DNA of 56,778 bases from assembly GCA_947382625.1 (NCBI GenBank), contig CANDAG010000025.1, forward strand, positions 1-56,778. Reading direction: 5' to 3'. Within the stretch, counting starts at the first letter, position 1, and each line of letters starts with the position of its first letter. The stretch is from an uncultured Lachnospiraceae bacterium (GTDB taxonomy: Bacteria; Bacillota; Clostridia; Lachnospirales; Lachnospiraceae). Of the stretch, positions 7,364-16,535 are shown in pieces. A program made the translations under genes and the position numbers. The notes under the pieces are model-generated. The model was not told the DNA's origin. It made no database searches and saw nothing but the letters and a program-made list of their open reading frames with translations.

Positions 7364-8164
7364 TTATGCCTTAAATAAGGTCCCAACCTCTTTTCCCTCC
7401 AAAATACGGCTGATGTTTACCACATCATCCCCATTGGCAATGACCATATCAACTCCTGCGGCGCCTGCGATCTGCGCCGCAGCAATCTTTGTAGCCATTC
7501 CCCCTGTCCCGAAATCACTGTCGGCTCCTTTCGCACAGGCGGTCAGCCGTTCATCAATCTTCTCCACACAGCTGATAAATTCAGCCGCCGCATTATTTCT
7601 GGGATCATCCGTATAAAGGCCGTCGATGTCAGACAAAAGGATCAGCATATCCGCCCCTACCATCTGGGCAACGGTAGCTGAAAGGGTATCATTGTCCCCG
7701 AAATTCCCATCCTGAATCTGGTCTGTGGAAACCGTATCATTTTCATTTACGATAGGGATCACTCCCATGCGCAGCAGCTCCCGGAAGGTGTTCTCCGCAT
7801 TGTGTCTGCTGATCTCATTGGTCATGGTCCGTTTGGTGATCAGGATCTGGGCAATGGTCTGGTTATACTCTGCAAACAGCTTCTGATAGATCATCATCAG
7901 CCTTGCCTGCCCTACTGCCGCACAGGCCTGCTTTTCCGCAAGACTTGCAGGTCTCCCTTTGATTCCCAGGGCTTTGCGCCCTGCACCGATGGCTCCGGAG
8001 GAAACGATGACGATTTCCTTATTCTGGTTCCGGATATCCGTCAGCACCCTGGCCAGCTTTTCCATCTTAATCAGATTTAAATGTCCTGTATCTACATGGG
8101 TAATGGTGGTGGTCCCGATCTTCACTACAATCCTTTTTTTCTCCTTCAAAAAACCTCTGTCCAT
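7364..8164 (-). CDS. proB: Glutamate 5-kinase
   Basis: 266 residues. Catalyses ATP-dependent phosphorylation of glutamate, first step of proline synthesis. It is an amino-acid kinase fold: VVKIGTTTITH near the start, VSSGAIGAGRKALG, NENDTVSTDQI, FGDNDTLSATVA, LLSDIDGLYTDDPR, FGTGGMATKIAAA. The C-terminal PUA domain present in the roughly 370-residue form is absent, as in many Firmicutes short forms. The ATG at 8162-8164 has GAAGGA 6 nt upstream. A longer reading from GTG at 8197 would put the start on top of AAGGAG and is unlikely. proA is not adjacent in the window. Confidence 0.93.
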   Translation of the reverse strand: MDRGFLKEKKRIVVKIGTTTITHVDTGHLNLIKMEKLARVLTDIRNQNKEIVIVSSGAIGAGRKALGIKGRPASLAEKQACAAVGQARLMMIYQKLFAEYNQTIAQILITKRTMTNEISRHNAENTFRELLRMGVIPIVNENDTVSTDQIQDGNFGDNDTLSATVAQMVGADMLILLSDIDGLYTDDPRNNAAAEFISCVEKIDERLTACAKGADSDFGTGGMATKIAAAQIAGAAGVDMVIANGDDVVNISRILEGKEVGTLFKA

Positions 8165-8218
8165 CTTCTGTCCTTCTTTCCTATTTATAACAAACACCTC
8201 CTTACTTCGTAAGTCGGC

Positions 8219-9733
8219 TTATTGCAGCAAACCCCTTCCGGGTCCTAAATTCATATGGGCAAGGAACAATTCCTCAAACCCTTCCTCCTCCGCCAGCTCC
8301 ACATGGATAAAAGCCCTGCTTTCATCTTCCATTTCTTTGAGGGTACCGGGGGAAAGCAATGCCATAGCCGCTCCGGTTCCTGCCAGATTTCCCGCCTGGA
8401 TCAGCTTTTCCCCCGGCACATCGGGAAAAAGCCCTATGGCTGTTCCGCTTTCTGTATCTATATAAGAGCCGAATGCCCCTGCCAGATAGATCAGGTCCAG
8501 CTCTTCCACCTTCATACCGGCCTTTTTCAGCAGGATTTCCATGCCGGAGCGGAGTGCGCTGACTGAGAGCTGTAGCTGGCGCACGTCCTCCGCTTTTATA
8601 TAAACCGGATTTTTTTCATCTGTCAATAGAAACTTTGAGCCGTTCCCGTCCTCTCTGATCCGCCTGCAAAGCCGCTCCGGCACACGATCCGCCTTTGCCT
8701 CCGGGAGACTTTTCATGTACCCTGAAGCGTCCACCACGTTCTCCCGGCGCAGAACAGCCAGCGCGTCCACCAGCCCGGAACCACAGATCCCGACAGGCCT
8801 TTCCCCTCCGATCACCCGGCATAGGATATCCTGCATAGGAAATCTTCCGTTCACAGATACCTTATCGATGGCCCCCTTTGCGGCCCGCATCCCCTGGGCA
8901 ATGGCTCCGCCTTCCAGAGCCGGTCCTGCCGCCGCCGAACAGGCATAGCGCCCGTTCGCCGTCTGCAGCAGGATTTCTCCATTCGTTCCAATATCCACTG
9001 CCAGGATCTTTCGTCCCTTTTCCTGCCTGCTTATATACCCTGCCACTGCCAGAGCGTCTGCTCCCACAAAACCGCCTATGGGGGGCAAAACCAGGATCTC
9101 AGCTTCCCTTAAGAACGCAAAGCCCAGTTCCTCCCCCTTTTTTATGACAGTTCTGTCATAATCCGGAGTAAAGGGCGCGCAAAGGAGTCCTGCCGGCCTT
9201 ACGCCAAGCAAAATCTCACACATGGCAGTATTACCTGCGATGGTAACCCTCCTGATCCCATGCCCCGCTTCCTGACCTGTTCCCTCTTCCATAACGGTCC
9301 GCTTTTCCTTCGATTCCTCACGCAGGCGTTTTATCATGCGCAGGGCCATCTCATCCAATTCCCGGACCAACAGTCTTTGCATCTCTTTTCGTTTCCCCTG
9401 ATCCTCTGCCGCCTGGATCCGGCTGACCACATCTGCCCCAAACACGGCCTGAGGATTCGATGCTGACTCTGCCTCCAAAAAACCTCCGTCCCGCAGATCC
9501 CACAGCATCCCTGCAAGGGTGGTGGTTCCCGCATCCACAGAAAGCCCCAGCCCTTCTCCCGGCTCCACCTCAAAGTCCTGAGGGAAACGGAGCTTTGCCT
9601 GCTTATTGGTATTTATTTTAGGAGGCTGCAGTTCTCCGCCATCTGCTGTTCCCTGACCGGATTTCTGAAAAATCCCGCATCCGTCACAGCCTGGACGTTT
9701 ACAGCCCGGACATCGATTTCTTATTTCTGCCAT
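8219..9733 (-). CDS. ASKHA/RACo-like corrinoid-activation protein
   Basis: 504 residues. It matches the ASKHA ATPase core of RACo-type proteins, which use ATP to drive reductive reactivation of corrinoid methyl-transfer proteins. Motifs are VDAGTTTLAGML (phosphate 1), AVDIGTNGEI, GPALEGGAIAQGM, GICGSGLVDALA and LAGAFGSYID. RACo normally carries an N-terminal 2Fe-2S ferredoxin domain. Here that is replaced by a short cluster, Cys8, Cys11, Cys16, Cys19 (CPGC-x4-CDGC), that could bind a metal or iron-sulfur centre. The ATG at 9733 follows GAAGGAGAAAAA. No corrinoid methyltransferase is nearby, so its partner is unknown. The stop codon lies in a partial copy of repeat family 1. Confidence 0.8.
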   Translation of the reverse strand: MAEIRNRCPGCKRPGCDGCGIFQKSGQGTADGGELQPPKINTNKQAKLRFPQDFEVEPGEGLGLSVDAGTTTLAGMLWDLRDGGFLEAESASNPQAVFGADVVSRIQAAEDQGKRKEMQRLLVRELDEMALRMIKRLREESKEKRTVMEEGTGQEAGHGIRRVTIAGNTAMCEILLGVRPAGLLCAPFTPDYDRTVIKKGEELGFAFLREAEILVLPPIGGFVGADALAVAGYISRQEKGRKILAVDIGTNGEILLQTANGRYACSAAAGPALEGGAIAQGMRAAKGAIDKVSVNGRFPMQDILCRVIGGERPVGICGSGLVDALAVLRRENVVDASGYMKSLPEAKADRVPERLCRRIREDGNGSKFLLTDEKNPVYIKAEDVRQLQLSVSALRSGMEILLKKAGMKVEELDLIYLAGAFGSYIDTESGTAIGLFPDVPGEKLIQAGNLAGTGAAMALLSPGTLKEMEDESRAFIHVELAEEEGFEELFLAHMNLGPGRGLLQ

Positions 9734-9917
9734 TTTTTCTCCTTCATTCTTGAACAACTCGTAACTGATATCCATTCTCTATAGAATACCACAAACCTCT
9801 TGCTTTTTTCATCATAATTCTCTATCATAAACAGCATACCAGAATGATGCAGCCTTTGGCTTTGTCGTTATAGAATTGTTGCCTGTATTTCATTCATGCA
9901 GAAAGGAAACCTCTTTT

Positions 9918-10778
9918 ATGTGGACAGCCGATCATTGGAAAGATTACGAAGTGATAGATACCTCATGTGGGGAAAAGTTAGAACGTTGGGGCAAGTATAC
10001 ACTGCTACGCCCGGATCCTCAGGTCATATGGAATACGCCCAAAAAGGCCAAGGAATGGCATCGTCCAAACGGTCATTACCACCGCAGTTCCAAAGGTGGC
10101 GGCGAATGGGAATTTTTTGGTCTTCCGAAGGAATGGAGTATCCGCTATGGCTCCCTTACCTTCCGCCTCAAGCCATTCAGTTTTAAACATACCGGCCTTT
10201 TCCCTGAGCAAGCGGTTAACTGGGACTGGTTTTCAGAAATCATAAAAAAAGCCCGGCGTCCTGTTAAAATCCTGAATTTATTTGCCTACACCGGAGGTGC
10301 AACCTTAGCAGCGGCATCAGCCGGTGCAAGTGTTACCCATGTGGACGCCTCAAAGGGCATGGTCACCTGGGCCAGAGAAAATGCAGAGGCCTCCGGGCTT
10401 GCCGAGGCTCCCATCCGCTGGCTGGTGGATGACTGTGTCAAATTTGTGGAACGGGAAATCCGCCGTGGCAATACCTACGATGGTATTATCATGGATCCCC
10501 CCTCTTACGGAAGAGGGCCTAAGGGAGAAATCTGGAAAATCGAAGAAAGCATTTATCCCTTTTTGGAGCTGGTTGCCCAGCTTCTCTCCAAAGACGCCCT
10601 TTTTTTCCTGCTCAATTCCTACACCACCGGCCTGCAGCCAGCGGTGCTCACCTATATGCTGAGCACTACCGTGGTGAAAAAGATGGGCGGAACCGCGGTT
10701 TCCTCAGAAATTGGGCTTCCAGTCACAGAGAGCGGACTGATCCTCCCCTGCGGTGCTTCTGGAAGGTGGTGCCGATGA
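9918..10778 (+). CDS. Class I SAM-dependent methyltransferase (RlmI/RlmK-like)
   Basis: 286 residues. N-terminal region (1-110) rich in Trp/His with GHYHRSSKGGGEWEFFGLP. C-terminal Rossmann methyltransferase domain: ILNLFAYTGGATLAAASAGA (SAM-binding motif I), THVDASKGMVTWARENAEASGL (motif II), and IIMDPPSYGRGP (catalytic DPPSY). This layout matches the 23S rRNA m5C/m7G methyltransferase group and related SAM-dependent enzymes, but it lacks a recognisable PUA domain, so the exact target is open. The ATG at 9918 has AAAGGA upstream. An upstream in-frame ATG at 9876 has no ribosome binding site. Confidence 0.82.
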   Translation: MWTADHWKDYEVIDTSCGEKLERWGKYTLLRPDPQVIWNTPKKAKEWHRPNGHYHRSSKGGGEWEFFGLPKEWSIRYGSLTFRLKPFSFKHTGLFPEQAVNWDWFSEIIKKARRPVKILNLFAYTGGATLAAASAGASVTHVDASKGMVTWARENAEASGLAEAPIRWLVDDCVKFVEREIRRGNTYDGIIMDPPSYGRGPKGEIWKIEESIYPFLELVAQLLSKDALFFLLNSYTTGLQPAVLTYMLSTTVVKKMGGTAVSSEIGLPVTESGLILPCGASGRWCR

Positions 10779-10813
10779 GGGGGAAGCCGGCGATGCCAAC
10801 CGGAAGCAGAAAA

Positions 10814-10838
10814 AGGCGGCTGCGTTCCTCAGCCGCCT
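10814..10838. terminator. Bidirectional terminator
   Basis: AGGCGGCTG and its complement form a 9-bp stem around a 7-nt loop. On the minus strand it is followed by TTTTTCTG. It separates the convergent methyltransferase and 61-residue genes. Confidence 0.8.
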
Positions 10839-10859
10839 AACCTTGTTATATTCGATTAT

Positions 10860-11045
10860 TTATCCCTTGATTTTGTCAAGCTCTGTAATATTAATGCCTG
10901 AGGCTGTCAAAATTACTTTCAACTCAATATAACGGTCTTTCATCTCTGCATAGGCTGCCGAATCCTTATTTTCAGTTAATATCATATATTTTTGTACTCT
11001 TGAAAACTCTTCCACAGATATTTTTAACATTTCCTTTTCTGTCAT
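10860..11045 (-). CDS. Small conserved-looking protein, unknown function
   Basis: 61 residues, acidic/basic mixed and mostly helical by composition (EMLKISVEEFSRVQKYMILTE), no signal or membrane segment. The ATG at 11043-11045 follows GGAAAGCAGGTGATT, a moderate ribosome binding site. A longer in-frame reading to 11180 would run into the DUF2752 gene and lacks a site. Terminator directly downstream. I do not recognise the family. Confidence 0.6.
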   Translation of the reverse strand: MTEKEMLKISVEEFSRVQKYMILTENKDSAAYAEMKDRYIELKVILTASGINITELDKIKG

Positions 11046-11119
11046 ATAATCACCTGCTTTCCTATTGTGGCTTGCCTTGCTACAATAGAAGTATACCATA
11101 ACAGGGTTATAAAGTCTAT

Positions 11120-11629
11120 TTAAACAGAAGCCCAATGCCTGCGCCAGGCCCCGATCTCTCCCATGATCTGTCCCATCCACTCCTTATAACCGGGCATCCA
11201 TACGGCCAAAAGGTTATCACTTTGATATACATAGGGTGCCTGTCCAGGGAAATGCAGATACATGCGAACGACATAAATGCCCAGCATACCGGTCACCAGG
11301 ATTCCGATAGCCACCCTTACTCCCCTGACCGGAGTTCCTTTGATATACCGAAAGTAAGCGCAGTACAATCCAAAGGCAAGGATCAGGAAAATAGAAGGAT
11401 TACTGTATGCCGCTCTGTCTATCCGGCCTCTTAGCAGATAAAGCCCTGCTCTGGTAAGACCGCAGCCCGGGCAGGGCAGTCCCGTCAGGATCAAAAAAGG
11501 ACAAAAAGAATCAAAAAACCAGTGTATGATCAGATAGCAGATCAGAAATGCCGCCGCCACAGCAGCTGCTCCTTTGATATCCCTTCCTATTCTTTTTAAA
11601 ATTTCCTTTCCTCTTTTTTCTATTGCCAT
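11120..11629 (-). CDS. DUF2752 membrane protein
   Basis: 169 residues with about four hydrophobic segments (roughly 20-40, 75-95, 105-120). It carries the family motif CPGCGLTRAG at about 52-61, inside or next to the second hydrophobic stretch. DUF2752 proteins are small membrane proteins of unknown function. The paired cysteines suggest metal or thiol chemistry, but this is not shown. It probably shares a transcript with the downstream 61-residue gene (74 nt gap). Diverges from trpS. Confidence 0.85.
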   Translation of the reverse strand: MAIEKRGKEILKRIGRDIKGAAAVAAAFLICYLIIHWFFDSFCPFLILTGLPCPGCGLTRAGLYLLRGRIDRAAYSNPSIFLILAFGLYCAYFRYIKGTPVRGVRVAIGILVTGMLGIYVVRMYLHFPGQAPYVYQSDNLLAVWMPGYKEWMGQIMGEIGAWRRHWASV

Positions 11630-11724
11630 AGGTATTTTCTCCCTGTTACTGTCCAGGCATTATCTTATCACTCCCGCCCTTTTTGTTCAATGCCTACTAC
11701 AATTACAATTTCTCAAAATTCAGA

Positions 11725-11752
11725 TTGCTTATCCCGCTTAATTCTGTATAAT
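11725..11752 (+). promoter_or_regulatory. trpS promoter
   Basis: TTGCTT (11725-11730) and perfect TATAAT (11747-11752), spacer 16 bp. The leader is about 45 nt, too short for a T-box, and I see no T-box sequence, so trpS is not under tryptophan T-box control here. Confidence 0.75.
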
Positions 11753-11801
11753 AGATACAGATGATTATTTTTACAAAAGTATCGAAAAGGAGTAATAAGC
11801 T

Positions 11802-12893
11802 ATGCCTAAAATCATTTTAACCGGTGACAGGCCCACCGGACCTCTTCACGTAGGCCATTATGTGGGTTCTCTGAAAGGCAGAGTGGAACTGCAGAATTCC
11901 GGTGTATACGATAAAGTTTTTATCATGATCGCTGATGCCCAGGCGCTTACGGACAATGCGGAGCATCCCGAGAAGGTGCGCCAGAATATCATCGAGGTGG
12001 CTCTGGATTATTTATCCTGCGGACTCGACCCTTCCAGAACCACGCTCCTGATCCAGTCCCAGATCCCTGAGCTGTGCGAGCTTTCTTTTTATTATATGAA
12101 TCTGGTGACGGTGTCCCGGCTGCAGCGCAATCCTACTGTGAAATCTGAGATCCAGATGCGTAATTTTGAGGCCAGCATCCCTGTGGGCTTTTTTACCTAT
12201 CCCATCAGTCAGGCGGCAGATATCACAGCCTTTGGGGCCACCACCGTTCCGGTAGGGGAAGACCAGCTTCCCATGGTGGAGCAGACCAGGGAGATCGTCC
12301 GCAAGTTTAATTCCGTCTATGGGGACACTCTGACAGAGCCTGAGGCGCTTCTTCCGGGCAACAAGGCATGCCTGCGGCTTCCCGGCATCGACGGCAAAGA
12401 AAAAATGAGCAAATCCTTAAATAACTGTATTTATCTTTCTGATACGGCAGAAGATGTCCGCAAGAAGGTAATGTCCATGTTTACCGACCCCAACCATCTC
12501 CAGGTATCTGACCCGGGCAAGGTGGAGGGTAATCCGGTATTTACTTATCTGGATGCATTCTGCAGGGATGAAATGTTTGCCGAATATCTTCCCGAGTACG
12601 CAAACCTGGAGGAATTAAAGGCTCATTACACCCGGGGCGGTCTGGGAGATGTGAAGGTGAAGAAATTCTTAAACCGAGTTTTGGAAGAAACCCTTACGCC
12701 TGTCCGTGCCAGAAGAAAGGAATGGGAACAGGATATCCCTGCTGTCTATGAGATCCTCAAAAAGGGAAGCGAAGCTGCAAGGGAAACCGCGGCCCAAACA
12801 CTTGATAATGTCAAGGCTGCCATGAAGATCAATTATTTTGAGGATCATGCTCTGATCGCAGAGCAGGCGAAAAAATATCGCCCGGCGGAATAG
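11802..12893 (+). CDS. trpS: Tryptophan--tRNA ligase
   Basis: 363 residues, slightly longer than the common 325-340. Class I synthetase that charges tRNA-Trp. The HIGH-type motif is PLHVGHY (14-20) and the KMSKS loop is EKMSKSLNN (200-208). Between them [19 protein letters not shown] is typical of TrpRS. It starts with ATG behind AAAAGGAGTAATAAGCT. A DUF5721-like gene follows 23 nt downstream and is probably cotranscribed. Confidence 0.96.
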   Translation: MPKIILTGDRPTGPLHVGHYVGSLKGRVELQNSGVYDKVFIMIADAQALTDNAEHPEKVRQNIIEVALDYLSCGLDPSRTTLLIQSQIPELCELSFYYMNLVTVSRLQRNPTVKSEIQMRNFEASIPVGFFTYPISQAADITAFGATTVPVGEDQLPMVEQTREIVRKFNSVYGDTLTEPEALLPGNKACLRLPGIDGKEKMSKSLNNCIYLSDTAEDVRKKVMSMFTDPNHLQVSDPGKVEGNPVFTYLDAFCRDEMFAEYLPEYANLEELKAHYTRGGLGDVKVKKFLNRVLEETLTPVRARRKEWEQDIPAVYEILKKGSEAARETAAQTLDNVKAAMKINYFEDHALIAEQAKKYRPAE

Positions 12894-12916
12894 TACCGCC
12901 AGTAAGGAGTATTTCT

Positions 12917-13420
12917 ATGAAAGCCTTCCGGCTCACAGACGTAAAAAAATTTATGGGACGGCTCTTAGGGACAGATACCTTCTCACCCTTTTTGCTGGCA
13001 GAAGCAACCATTACCACCTACAATACCTTCGTGATCGACGGTCATGTGGTAAAGGAATTCTTCAGTGGGGATATCAACGATGAGGGCATACTGCCTCCCT
13101 ATGAATTTTCCGAATGGGTCAATATGCGCAGTCTGTGCTTTGACCTGATCAAGGGGAAGCGTACCCCCGTGAATTTCAAGCTGGTCCTTCACTTAAAGCC
13201 GGAGCTTACAGGACAGATCCTGGAAGAAGGGAATGCCCAGGTCACTTTATCTGATATCAAGGCCTTTGTGCTGAATATAAAATACGATGGCAGTGTGCTT
13301 ACCTGCACCACTGCCACCGCCTTTTATGCATTCCTTCCCGACAAAACCCCCGACAGGCTCTGGGATGAATATGCCTCCCGTTTTCTTGCGGAAAAGGAAC
13401 TTGATTTTGAAGAAATCTAA
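12917..13420 (+). CDS. DUF5721-like protein
   Basis: 167 residues, soluble, no motifs of known enzymes. The start MKAFRLTDVKKFMGRLLGTDTFSPFLLAEA and the end FLAEKELDFEEI are what I associate with DUF5721, found in Clostridia beside trpS-like genes. That family name is from memory and should be treated as likely rather than certain. Start ATG has AAGGAG upstream (GTAAGGAGTATTTCT). Only 5 nt separate its stop from the convergent coiled-coil gene. Function unknown. Confidence 0.65.
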   Translation: MKAFRLTDVKKFMGRLLGTDTFSPFLLAEATITTYNTFVIDGHVVKEFFSGDINDEGILPPYEFSEWVNMRSLCFDLIKGKRTPVNFKLVLHLKPELTGQILEEGNAQVTLSDIKAFVLNIKYDGSVLTCTTATAFYAFLPDKTPDRLWDEYASRFLAEKELDFEEI

Positions 13421-13425
13421 CCGGT

Positions 13426-14385
13426 CTACATAGTAGAATCCACTGCGGCGCCCTTAAGATCCTCCTCAAGGAGCTTCATCTCATCCATGATCTTTTTGAT
13501 CTGCCGCTGAACATCCTCCATAGCGCTGTCCGCCTCTGTCATAAGCTGAGCAGAATCCGTTACCTGTTCTGTGAACTCCTCCTGCTCGTCCTTATCCTCT
13601 TTGATCTTCTCGATCCGCTCTTCCTCTTCCTTTTCCTTCTCGGCCTTCTCCAAAGCCTCTTCCTTCTTCTCTTCCATCTCCTGGTCGATATGATCCTTGG
13701 CCTCGTCTACCAGCATCCCCACAATTTCCTTGCTGGCAGATTCCATGATCTGCTCCGCAGTATCCTGGGCCTTTAACATGGTCTGGGTTTTATTCATGGC
13801 CTCCTTGACGGCGGACGCCGTTTCGTTTGCCGCCTTCAGTTCCCTTTGGGCGTCGCTCCGCTGTTTTTTGTAATAATCCTCGCCTTCAAAAAACTCCATG
13901 GAACGTTGCTGATATTCTGTCAGTCCCTCTTTATGGATCTGTGCAAGGCGCTCCCTTTCTTCCTCCGAAAGAGATACACCTCCGAAGGTTCTGGCCGTAT
14001 GCTCTTTTTCCAAAAGCTTCAGATCCTGCTCCTCCTGAGAATCCTCCGCAATACCATAGGATTCCCTTAGCGCCGCTCTCTCCTCCTCGGCCCACCGGAT
14101 CTCGCCGTTGGCCTCTCCTATGGACTTTTTGCCTGCTTCCATTCTGGCTCTGGCATTTGAGAGCTCCTCCGCGATACTCTGATCGCTGGCCCAGGCATCC
14201 CCCACGATCTTCATCACCTTTTTCTGGGCGATCTGGCGTTTCTGGGCAACGGGATCAAAATTCCTGCTTAAGTCACCGGCAAAAACACTGCTGCGTCCCT
14301 CCTCCTGAGCATTGCCGGACAGTCTTTCCCCACGGCTGCCGCTCAGAATATCTCCCATAAAAATTGTTGTGTTCTGTACATTCAT
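13426..14385 (-). CDS. Glu/Lys-rich coiled-coil protein, unknown function
   Basis: 319 residues. An N-terminal segment (1-50) with GDILSGSRGERLSGN and VFAGDLSRNFDP is followed by long charged helices. From about 70 to 319 the sequence is heptad-like coiled coil, with a very acidic/basic stretch (EMEEKKEEALEKAEKEKEEEERIEK, about 235-259, broken here only to show composition). There is no signal peptide or transmembrane segment. The family is one I have seen only as hypothetical in Lachnospiraceae. A structural or scaffold role is possible, not shown. ATG follows AGGAGGTAGATGGAGCT. Confidence 0.7.
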   Translation of the reverse strand: MNVQNTTIFMGDILSGSRGERLSGNAQEEGRSSVFAGDLSRNFDPVAQKRQIAQKKVMKIVGDAWASDQSIAEELSNARARMEAGKKSIGEANGEIRWAEEERAALRESYGIAEDSQEEQDLKLLEKEHTARTFGGVSLSEEERERLAQIHKEGLTEYQQRSMEFFEGEDYYKKQRSDAQRELKAANETASAVKEAMNKTQTMLKAQDTAEQIMESASKEIVGMLVDEAKDHIDQEMEEKKEEALEKAEKEKEEEERIEKIKEDKDEQEEFTEQVTDSAQLMTEADSAMEDVQRQIKKIMDEMKLLEEDLKGAAVDSTM

Positions 14386-14536
14386 AGCTCCATCTACCTC
14401 CTGTCTGCGGGATACTCCTTTATCCCTGTGTCACAGGCATGTGTTTCATGCAAAAACACAGCCTCATTTCTATTATCGTCATTTGGCTGAAGATTGCTTA
14501 GCTTTTGATAATGAATGCATCCAAATATGTAATAAA

Positions 14537-14574
14537 ATCAAACGCTGCCTCGCAGAGCGAGGCAGCTTATTGAT
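14537..14574 (+). repeat. Palindromic repeat family 1, single copy
   Basis: Begins ATCAAAC and ends TTATTGAT around a near-perfect stem, GCTGCCTCGC with complement GCGAGGCAGC. The ends (ATCAA/TTGAT) also pair. It lies in the 514-nt gap 14386-14899, which has no gene. Confidence 0.8.
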
Positions 14575-14664
14575 AAAAAAGCTGTTGCAGGGTACGCATC
14601 AGATGTGATATACTGAAATTCCTTTCGCCCCTTTGACACCGGGGCCAAAGGCAGCCAACTTCAT

Positions 14665-14719
14665 ACTTGTGCCCATATCTTCTTCAGGCACAAATGTTCA
14701 TGAAAAAGCGGGCACAAGT
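14665..14719 (+). repeat. Inverted repeat in ABC-operon leader
   Basis: ACTTGTGCCC (14665-14674) and its exact complement GGGCACAAGT (14710-14719). It is followed by several short CG-rich palindromes up to about 14785 (for example TGCTGCGCAGCA). This lies upstream of the exporter operon and could be an operator or a folded leader. Confidence 0.5.
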
Positions 14720-14899
14720 ACCTGATGCACACATGCTGCTGCGCAGCATGGCGCGTGCACGCTCCGCGCAGCAAGTGCGCAGAGCTGTTTCAAGACGTTT
14801 TTTCATACTTACCTGCGGTAAAGCTCCGGCAATATCCCGGGGCTGGCAGACCGACTTGGCAAGTTATACCCACTATAAAACTACCAGGAGGAAGCAAAC

Positions 14900-15688
14900 A
14901 TGATCACTATGCAAAATGTGTGCAAGACCTACAAGGTCTCTAAACGCGACGCCGGATTTTCTTCGGCTCTTAAAGCTCTGCTTCACAGAGAATATGAGCT
15001 GATCCACGCTCTCGACGGCGTTTCTTTCACCATATCTGAAGGTGAAATGGTGGGCTACATAGGCCCTAACGGCGCCGGCAAAAGTTCTACCATCAAAATC
15101 TTAAGCGGTATCCTTACCCCCGAGGAAGGTACCTGTCAGATCAACGGATTGACCCCATGGAAAAACAGGATCGAACATGTCAGGAACATCGGTGTAGTCT
15201 TCGGACAGCGCACCCAGCTCTGGTGGGATGTGCCGGTAATAGATTCCTTTGAACTGCTGAAGGAAATCTACCGGATCAGTGATCACACCTACCGCCGCAA
15301 TTTGGAGCAGCTAAGCGAAATGCTGGGACTTTCGGAGCTCCTTAAGACCCCTGCCAGGCAGCTCTCTCTGGGACAGAGGATGCGCTGTGAAATTGCCGCC
15401 TCTCTTCTTCATGACCCCAAAATTCTTTTTCTGGACGAGCCCACCATCGGTCTGGACGCCGTATCCAAGCTGGCAGTCAGGGATTTTATCCTGAAGCTGA
15501 ACGAGGAAAAGAAGACCACTGTCATCCTGACCACCCACGATATGCAGGATATTGAAGCTCTCACCAACCGGATCATTCTGATCGGTAAAGGGAGGATCCT
15601 GCTGGACGGAACCATCTCGGATATCAGCAGCGGCTTTAACAGCACAGAGGAAGGGCTTGCTGCCTTCTACAAAAGCCACAATATATAA
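14900..15688 (+). CDS. ABC exporter ATP-binding protein
   Basis: 262 residues. Walker A GPNGAGKSST (about 53-62), Q-loop region FGQRTQLWWDVP, signature LSLGQRMRCE, Walker B ILFLDEPTIGLD, H-loop TTHDMQDIE. The QRTQLWWDVP segment is typical of the ATPase that pairs with two DUF990/ABC-2 permeases, and both follow it immediately. The substrate of these exporters is unknown. ATG follows CAGGAGGAAGCAAAC. Three-gene operon with 15-30 nt gaps. Confidence 0.92.
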   Translation: MITMQNVCKTYKVSKRDAGFSSALKALLHREYELIHALDGVSFTISEGEMVGYIGPNGAGKSSTIKILSGILTPEEGTCQINGLTPWKNRIEHVRNIGVVFGQRTQLWWDVPVIDSFELLKEIYRISDHTYRRNLEQLSEMLGLSELLKTPARQLSLGQRMRCEIAASLLHDPKILFLDEPTIGLDAVSKLAVRDFILKLNEEKKTTVILTTHDMQDIEALTNRIILIGKGRILLDGTISDISSGFNSTEEGLAAFYKSHNI

Positions 15689-15703
15689 AGGGGGAATTCG
15701 TCT

Positions 15704-16507
15704 ATGAAAAAATATCTTGCATTTTTCAGGCTCCGTTTCAGCATGGGGCTTCAATATCGTGCCGCCGCACTGGCCGGAATGGCCACGCAATTCTTCTGGG
15801 GCACTATGGAGATTTTAATGTTCCGCGCCTTTTACCGGGCAGACCCGGCAGCTTTTCCCATGACCCTTGAAGCCACCTGTGCCTATGTATGGCTGCAGCA
15901 GGCCTTTCTTACACTTTTTGCCGCATGGCTTATGGAAGGTGAAATCTTTGATTCCATCATAAACGGAAATATTGCCTATGAGCTTTGCCGTCCTGTCAAT
16001 ATCTATAATATGTGGTTTTCCAGAAGTATTGCCGCCCGTTTTTCCAGAGCGATGCTGCGCTGTATGCCTGTTCTGCTTCTGGCAGTGGTTTTGCCTGCTC
16101 CTTATGGGCTCATGGCTCCTGCTGATGGGGCTGCATTCTTCTTATTTATTCTTTCCATGCTCTTAGGTGCGGGGGTGGCCGTCTCCTTCTGTATGCTGGT
16201 CTATATGACCTGCTTTTTTACCATCTCCTCTATGGGACTGCGCATAGTCATGACATCCCTGGTAGAATTTTTTTCGGGCGGTATCATCCCTCTGCCCTTT
16301 TTGCCGGATGGCATCCGGAAGGTTTTTGAAGCCCTTCCCTTTGCTTCCATGCAAAATGTCCCCCTTCGGATCTACAGCGGAAATCTGCAGGGAGACGAAA
16401 TGCTTAAGGCGTTGTCCCTCCAGGTTTTCTGGCTTTGTATCCTGATCCTTATCGGGAAGCTTCTGGACGCCCTTGCCATGAAAAAGATTACCGTACAGGG
16501 CGGATGA
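15704..16507 (+). CDS. ABC-2/DUF990-type permease 1
   Basis: 267 residues, about six hydrophobic segments. The start MKKYLAFFRLRFSMGLQYRAAALAG and motif VEFFSGGIIPLPFLPD (about 189-204) mark the COG4587-like member of the paired permeases. It is an inner-membrane component of the three-gene exporter, 15 nt after the ATPase. ATG has AAGGGGGAATTCGTCT upstream. Substrate unknown. Confidence 0.85.
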   Translation: MKKYLAFFRLRFSMGLQYRAAALAGMATQFFWGTMEILMFRAFYRADPAAFPMTLEATCAYVWLQQAFLTLFAAWLMEGEIFDSIINGNIAYELCRPVNIYNMWFSRSIAARFSRAMLRCMPVLLLAVVLPAPYGLMAPADGAAFFLFILSMLLGAGVAVSFCMLVYMTCFFTISSMGLRIVMTSLVEFFSGGIIPLPFLPDGIRKVFEALPFASMQNVPLRIYSGNLQGDEMLKALSLQVFWLCILILIGKLLDALAMKKITVQGG

Positions 16508-16535
16508 GAGATTTTGAAAGGAGAATAGACCGGCT

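Noticed and set aside
11640-11801. T-box riboswitch upstream of trpS
   Set aside because: The leader is only about 45 nt after the promoter and has no T-box or specifier stem.
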